Origin: Flavobacteriales bacterium
GTDB taxonomy: Bacteria > Bacteroidota > Bacteroidia > Flavobacteriales_D > Sanyastnellaceae
Direction: 5' to 3'
Assembly: GCA_030728235.1 (NCBI GenBank)
Contig: JANRAA010000154.1
Coordinates: forward strand, 6,676 to 25,949
Length of the DNA: 19,274 nucleotides
In this document: piece after piece, positions 16,440 to 19,274 of the stretch
Position numbering within the stretch: position 1 is the stretch's first letter
Layout: every line of letters starts with the position of its first letter
Program-made: the position numbers and the translations under genes
Notes under the pieces: generated by a model
Databases searched by the model: none
Seen by the model: the letters and a program-made list of their open reading frames with translations, nothing else
Told to the model about the DNA's origin: nothing

Positions 16440-17786
16440 ATGAAAACCTGGATTGTTGTCGTTTTTGCGATTTTATTTTCGCCTTACGCGGCGGATGCTA
16501 TAACGTTGAAGCCTGAAGATTTTGGAGCAGTGGTAGATGACGGAAAGTCAGACGCTGCCGCATTTCAAGCCATGTTCAACGCGATTCCGCCGCTTGAGCG
16601 GAACGTGTACGTTGTGCTAACTTCGGGAGAGTATTTGTTCGACAAGACCGTGTTTTATCCCAAGTACAACCGTCGGCGGATGTTGATTGAGGGAAACATG
16701 GCCAGTATCAAAGCCGTTGGAAATGCGTTCGATTTGTTGACTCCTGCGGGTATCGAAGGAGAACCTGTATCGAAAGCGCTGGAGTCCATCGATCAATTCA
16801 TCATTCGCAACTGTTCGTTTGAGGGTGGCGACACGCAGCTAAGAATTGCGGCCACGTTGAACAGCGAGATATCGAACTGCGAATTCGTAGGCGGCATGTG
16901 CGGCACCGATCTGGTTTTTTGTCTGATGGCGCGGGTCATCAACACACAATACACTGTCTTTCGAAGAGAGGGGTTGTTGGTGCGATCCGGACAGGGAGAT
17001 AGCGTTACCAACGACGGGAAGTACTTTAGCAATGCCACAGGCTCCAACAGTCAGTCGAATGTCGTAACCATCGACGGCTGTCGTTTTTTCTCAGCCAACC
17101 GTGCCCACGCTGGTGTCCGCAACTACGCCTCCAACAGCATGAGTATTTTGAATACTGTTTTTGAGGGTTTGCCATCGAAGTTTTGTGTCGACTACCAAGA
17201 CCGCAATTCTACAACCTGCACGTACATGTACATGCACAACATACACATCGAACACCCAACCGACACTGCTTTTACCCAAGCTTTGATTCGCGCCGAGCAG
17301 AACGGTGGCATTGTTCATTTGGATGGGATTTATAGCCAAACCGGACGTGTAGTGCAGGTAGAGGCAGGAAAGTCGGTTGTAAAGATTTCAAATTGGGCTT
17401 ATTTTCCAGGCGCATCGAAGTTTAAGGCCAATGGCGGTGGCGAATGGATATTTGAGGAAAACCGCGGATTGGCGGGTATTGATTTGGGAGATCCGGCCAT
17501 TTGGGTTGGCAAACCACCTTATTACATTGGAAGCAGATTTGCGACGACCTTAGAAAGTTATAGCGGCTGGTCGCCGACGTTAAAGAATGGAGATGATTAT
17601 TTATCGCTCACACAAGGTCGGTTGTTGCAGACTTACGATTCTTTCTTCGATCAGAAGAATGAACCCTTCAAAACGCCTCTAAATTTGGATAAATATGAGA
17701 TCGCCGACCTAAAAACGTTCATTATGACCGATCCGGCGACGGGAAAACCCGTGAGTTACTACTTGCCGATTTTGAAGCAGAAATAA
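16440..17786 (+). CDS. Secreted right-handed beta-helix protein (Pectate_lyase_3-like)
   Basis: Exported protein of 448 residues from the ATG at 16440. The frame is open to 16341, but this start gives a clean signal peptide (MKTWIVVVFAILF..., cleaved after ADA at residue 20), and the longer version would overlap the long version of the divergent cargo frame. The mature N-terminus, with DFGAVVDDGKSDAAAFQAM and then a GEYLFDKTV segment, is typical of the Pectate_lyase_3 / GH28-related beta-helix fold. Later segments repeat short I-x-N-C-x-F, I-S-N-C-E-F and I-D-G-C-R-F rungs, as in a parallel beta-helix. I cannot identify catalytic residues, so a polysaccharide-binding or lyase role is inference. 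No type IX sorting domain is present, which points to periplasmic location or another route. It is divergent from the cargo operon by 167 bases, and its stop is 8 bases from a hairpin. Confidence 0.8.
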   Translation: MKTWIVVVFAILFSPYAADAITLKPEDFGAVVDDGKSDAAAFQAMFNAIPPLERNVYVVLTSGEYLFDKTVFYPKYNRRRMLIEGNMASIKAVGNAFDLLTPAGIEGEPVSKALESIDQFIIRNCSFEGGDTQLRIAATLNSEISNCEFVGGMCGTDLVFCLMARVINTQYTVFRREGLLVRSGQGDSVTNDGKYFSNATGSNSQSNVVTIDGCRFFSANRAHAGVRNYASNSMSILNTVFEGLPSKFCVDYQDRNSTTCTYMYMHNIHIEHPTDTAFTQALIRAEQNGGIVHLDGIYSQTGRVVQVEAGKSVVKISNWAYFPGASKFKANGGGEWIFEENRGLAGIDLGDPAIWVGKPPYYIGSRFATTLESYSGWSPTLKNGDDYLSLTQGRLLQTYDSFFDQKNEPFKTPLNLDKYEIADLKTFIMTDPATGKPVSYYLPILKQK

Positions 17787-17819
17787 AAAAAAATGAGTTG
17801 GATAAATCTATCCAACTCA
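17785..17819 (-). terminator. Terminator of tRNA-Gln, abutting the beta-helix gene
   Basis: A perfect 11-bp stem (17794-17804 with 17809-17819) closes a 4-base loop. Read on the minus strand it lies 11 bases after the tRNA and is followed by nine T residues, the last two overlapping the stop codon of the convergent beta-helix gene. On the plus strand the hairpin lacks a T-tail, so it is mainly the tRNA terminator, though it may also help stop rightward transcripts. Confidence 0.9.
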
Positions 17820-17830
17820 CTCTCTCTTCG

Positions 17831-17901
17831 TTGCCCCACAAGGATTCGAACCTTGACAAACAGAACCAAAATCTGACGTGCTACCGTTACACAATGGGGC
17901 A
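17831..17901 (-). tRNA. tRNA-Gln (anticodon TTG)
   Basis: A 71-base cloverleaf folds on the minus strand: acceptor TGCCCCA/TGGGGCA (7 bp), D-stem GTGT/GCAC, anticodon loop TTTTGGT with anticodon TTG at 17867-17869, a 4-base variable region, T-stem CAAGG/CCTTG with loop TTCGAAT, and discriminator A. The outermost pair of the anticodon stem is a T-T mismatch (27 with 43). The 3' CCA is not encoded and must be added after transcription. The assignment to glutamine rests on the TTG anticodon. Confidence 0.95.
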
Positions 17902-17910
17902 ATCGCACTT

Positions 17911-17927
17911 CCTATTTATTCAATAGG
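17911..17927. repeat. Short inverted repeat upstream of tRNA-Gln
   Basis: A perfect 6-bp inverted repeat, CCTATT and AATAGG, is separated by 5 bases. It lies 10 bases upstream of the tRNA 5' end, inside its likely promoter region. It could be an operator or chance. Confidence 0.25.
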
Positions 17928-17996
17928 GCTGCAAATTTAATAATATTTCAGTTTCGCTCCAACCAATGATTTAAATTTCCCTTGTGATGAATTCTG

Positions 17997-18004
17997 TATT
18001 TTTG
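17997..18004 (+). promoter_or_regulatory. Candidate -7 promoter element for the aldehyde dehydrogenase gene
   Basis: TATTTTTG matches the Bacteroidota -7 consensus TAnnTTTG exactly and lies 15 bases before the ATG. The expected TTTG about 19 bases further upstream is only weakly met by a T-rich stretch. If real, the leader would be only about 10 bases long. Confidence 0.35.
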
Positions 18005-18018
18005 TCGAAACAGCAATT

Positions 18019-19274
18019 ATGAAGCGCATTTTAAACTACATCGACGGTAATTTTTGCGAACCTGTTTCGGGTTCTTGGATAGACAATATTGCTCCTGCAA
18101 CAGGAAAAGTATACAGTCAGATCCCCGATTCTGGTGCTGAAGATGTTGAAAATGCCTATCAAGCAGCTGCAAAAGCGTTTCCTGGTTGGTCAACAACGCC
18201 GTATACTGAGCGCTCGCGCATAATGAGTCGCCTGGCTGATTTAATTGGCGAGAATTTGGAGGCGCTGGCGTTGGCAGAAAGCATCGACAATGGAAAGCCG
18301 GTAAGTTTGGCGAAGTCAGTTGATATTCCGCGAGCTGAATCGAACATTCGATTTTATGCCACGGCCATCATGCACTTTTCTTCTGAGGCTCATATCATGG
18401 AAAACTCGGCGGTAAACTACACGAATCGCAAACCAATTGGCGTGGTGGGTTGCATCTCTCCATGGAATCTCCCGCTATATCTTTTTACATGGAAAATTGC
18501 ACCCGCTTTGGCATCCGGCAACTGCGTAGTTGCTAAACCATCGGAGGTAACTCCCATGACGGCATTTATGCTTTCAGAACTGTGCAACAAGGCGGGATTG
18601 CCAAAAGGGGTGTTTAACATTGTCCATGGTTTAGGAACCAAGGCTGGTGACGCAATCATTTCTCACCCCGAAATAAAGGCCATTTCATTTACCGGAGGAA
18701 CGGCTACGGGTGCTTACATAGCCTCGAAAGCAGCGCCGATGTTCAAGAAGTTATCGCTGGAGTTGGGAGGTAAAAACCCGAATATCATATTCGACGACTG
18801 CGATTTTGATGGCATGCTTTCCACCACGGTGCGGTCGTCGTTCGCAAATCAAGGACAAATCTGCCTTTGTGGATCACGGATATTTGTGCAACGTGGTATT
18901 TACGATCGATTCAAAACGGCTTTTGTAGAGAAAGTGAGACGCATGGTACCCGGACATCCACAAAATCCAGACACCAAGTTTGGTGCTTTGGTGAGTAAAC
19001 CCCACATGGATAAAGTGCTTGAGTACATCGAACTAGCGAAGAGTGAAGGTGGAACAGTGCTTTGTGGTGGCACAAAGTTCGACCCCGCCGATGATGAATT
19101 GAAAGGCGGTTACTACGTTTTACCGACCGTGATAGAGGGCTTACATTACGCATGTCGCACCAACCAAGAAGAAATTTTTGGTCCTGTGGTTACCATCACC
19201 CCGTTTGATACCGATGAAGAAGTTTTGGAGATGGCCAACAGTGTGAAGTATGGGTTGTCGGCAACGGTGTGGAC
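18019..19274 (+). CDS. ALDH8A1-like aldehyde dehydrogenase (probable 2-aminomuconate semialdehyde dehydrogenase), 3' end outside the window
   Basis: NAD(P)-dependent aldehyde dehydrogenase, 418 codons visible with no stop before the edge; by the ~490-residue family length about 70 residues are missing. The start ATG at 18019 gives the usual ILNYIDGNF opening. Catalytic features are intact: SPWNLPLY with Asn150, LELGGKNP with Glu248, and NQGQICLC with nucleophile Cys282; EEIFGPVV is the late conserved motif. Segments such as VRSSFANQGQICLC, LYLFTWKIAPA and VKYGLSATVW track closely with ALDH8A1 and bacterial 2-aminomuconic (2-hydroxymuconic) semialdehyde dehydrogenases, which act in the 3-hydroxyanthranilate branch of tryptophan/kynurenine breakdown. 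The subfamily call is from recalled similarity. The pathway role would be tested by the genes to the right, which I cannot see. Confidence 0.9.
   Translation, partial: MKRILNYIDGNFCEPVSGSWIDNIAPATGKVYSQIPDSGAEDVENAYQAAAKAFPGWSTTPYTERSRIMSRLADLIGENLEALALAESIDNGKPVSLAKSVDIPRAESNIRFYATAIMHFSSEAHIMENSAVNYTNRKPIGVVGCISPWNLPLYLFTWKIAPALASGNCVVAKPSEVTPMTAFMLSELCNKAGLPKGVFNIVHGLGTKAGDAIISHPEIKAISFTGGTATGAYIASKAAPMFKKLSLELGGKNPNIIFDDCDFDGMLSTTVRSSFANQGQICLCGSRIFVQRGIYDRFKTAFVEKVRRMVPGHPQNPDTKFGALVSKPHMDKVLEYIELAKSEGGTVLCGGTKFDPADDELKGGYYVLPTVIEGLHYACRTNQEEIFGPVVTITPFDTDEEVLEMANSVKYGLSATVW

Overview
The window reads as chromosomal DNA of a Bacteroidota bacterium, most likely of the Flavobacteriia type and possibly marine. 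The reasons are a PorP/SprF-family protein, a PorE-like TPR/propeller/OmpA protein, a giant secreted protein ending in a gliding-motility-associated (type B) C-terminal domain, the Bacteroidota form of leucyl-tRNA synthetase, and starts without a clear Shine-Dalgarno. The genus cannot be named from the sequence. There is no sign of phage, insertion sequence, CRISPR array or rRNA.

Layout, left to right. (1) The 3' end of a cysteine-rich repeat protein (+), closed by a strong terminator. (2) A mostly empty 318-base stretch holding that terminator, an unexplained long hairpin and the terminator of the next, leftward operon. (3) A leftward cluster in transcription order: NodB-type polysaccharide deacetylase, an AcuI/YhdH-type oxidoreductase starting in an ATGA overlap, then a coiled-coil OmpA lipoprotein. 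(4) Divergent from it, rightward: a VAT-1-like zinc-free oxidoreductase and leuS. (5) Converging on leuS with only 3 bases between stops is a tight leftward three-gene operon of about 8.6 kb: a 1795-residue secreted cargo, a PorP/SprF-like outer-membrane protein and a PorE-like periplasmic anchor. (6) Divergent from the operon, rightward: a secreted right-handed beta-helix (Pectate_lyase_3-like) protein. (7) tRNA-Gln(TTG) on the minus strand with its own hairpin terminator abutting the beta-helix gene. (8) The first 418 codons of an ALDH8A1-like aldehyde dehydrogenase (+), running off the right edge.

How the genes fit together. The cargo/SprF/PorE operon is the clearest system. By analogy with SprB/SprF in Flavobacterium and PorE/PorP in Porphyromonas, the type IX secretion system would export the giant Ig/DUF11 adhesin-like protein through its type B C-terminal domain. 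The dedicated PorP/SprF protein would hold it at the outer membrane, and the PorE-like protein would tie the assembly to peptidoglycan. The deacetylase and OmpA lipoprotein also suggest cell-envelope work, while leuS and tRNA-Gln are housekeeping genes. The aldehyde dehydrogenase resembles the 2-aminomuconate semialdehyde dehydrogenase of tryptophan/kynurenine breakdown. I did not find a wholly new system. The most distinctive item is the cargo, with its six-module cysteine-paired Ig array, and its dedicated secretion partners.
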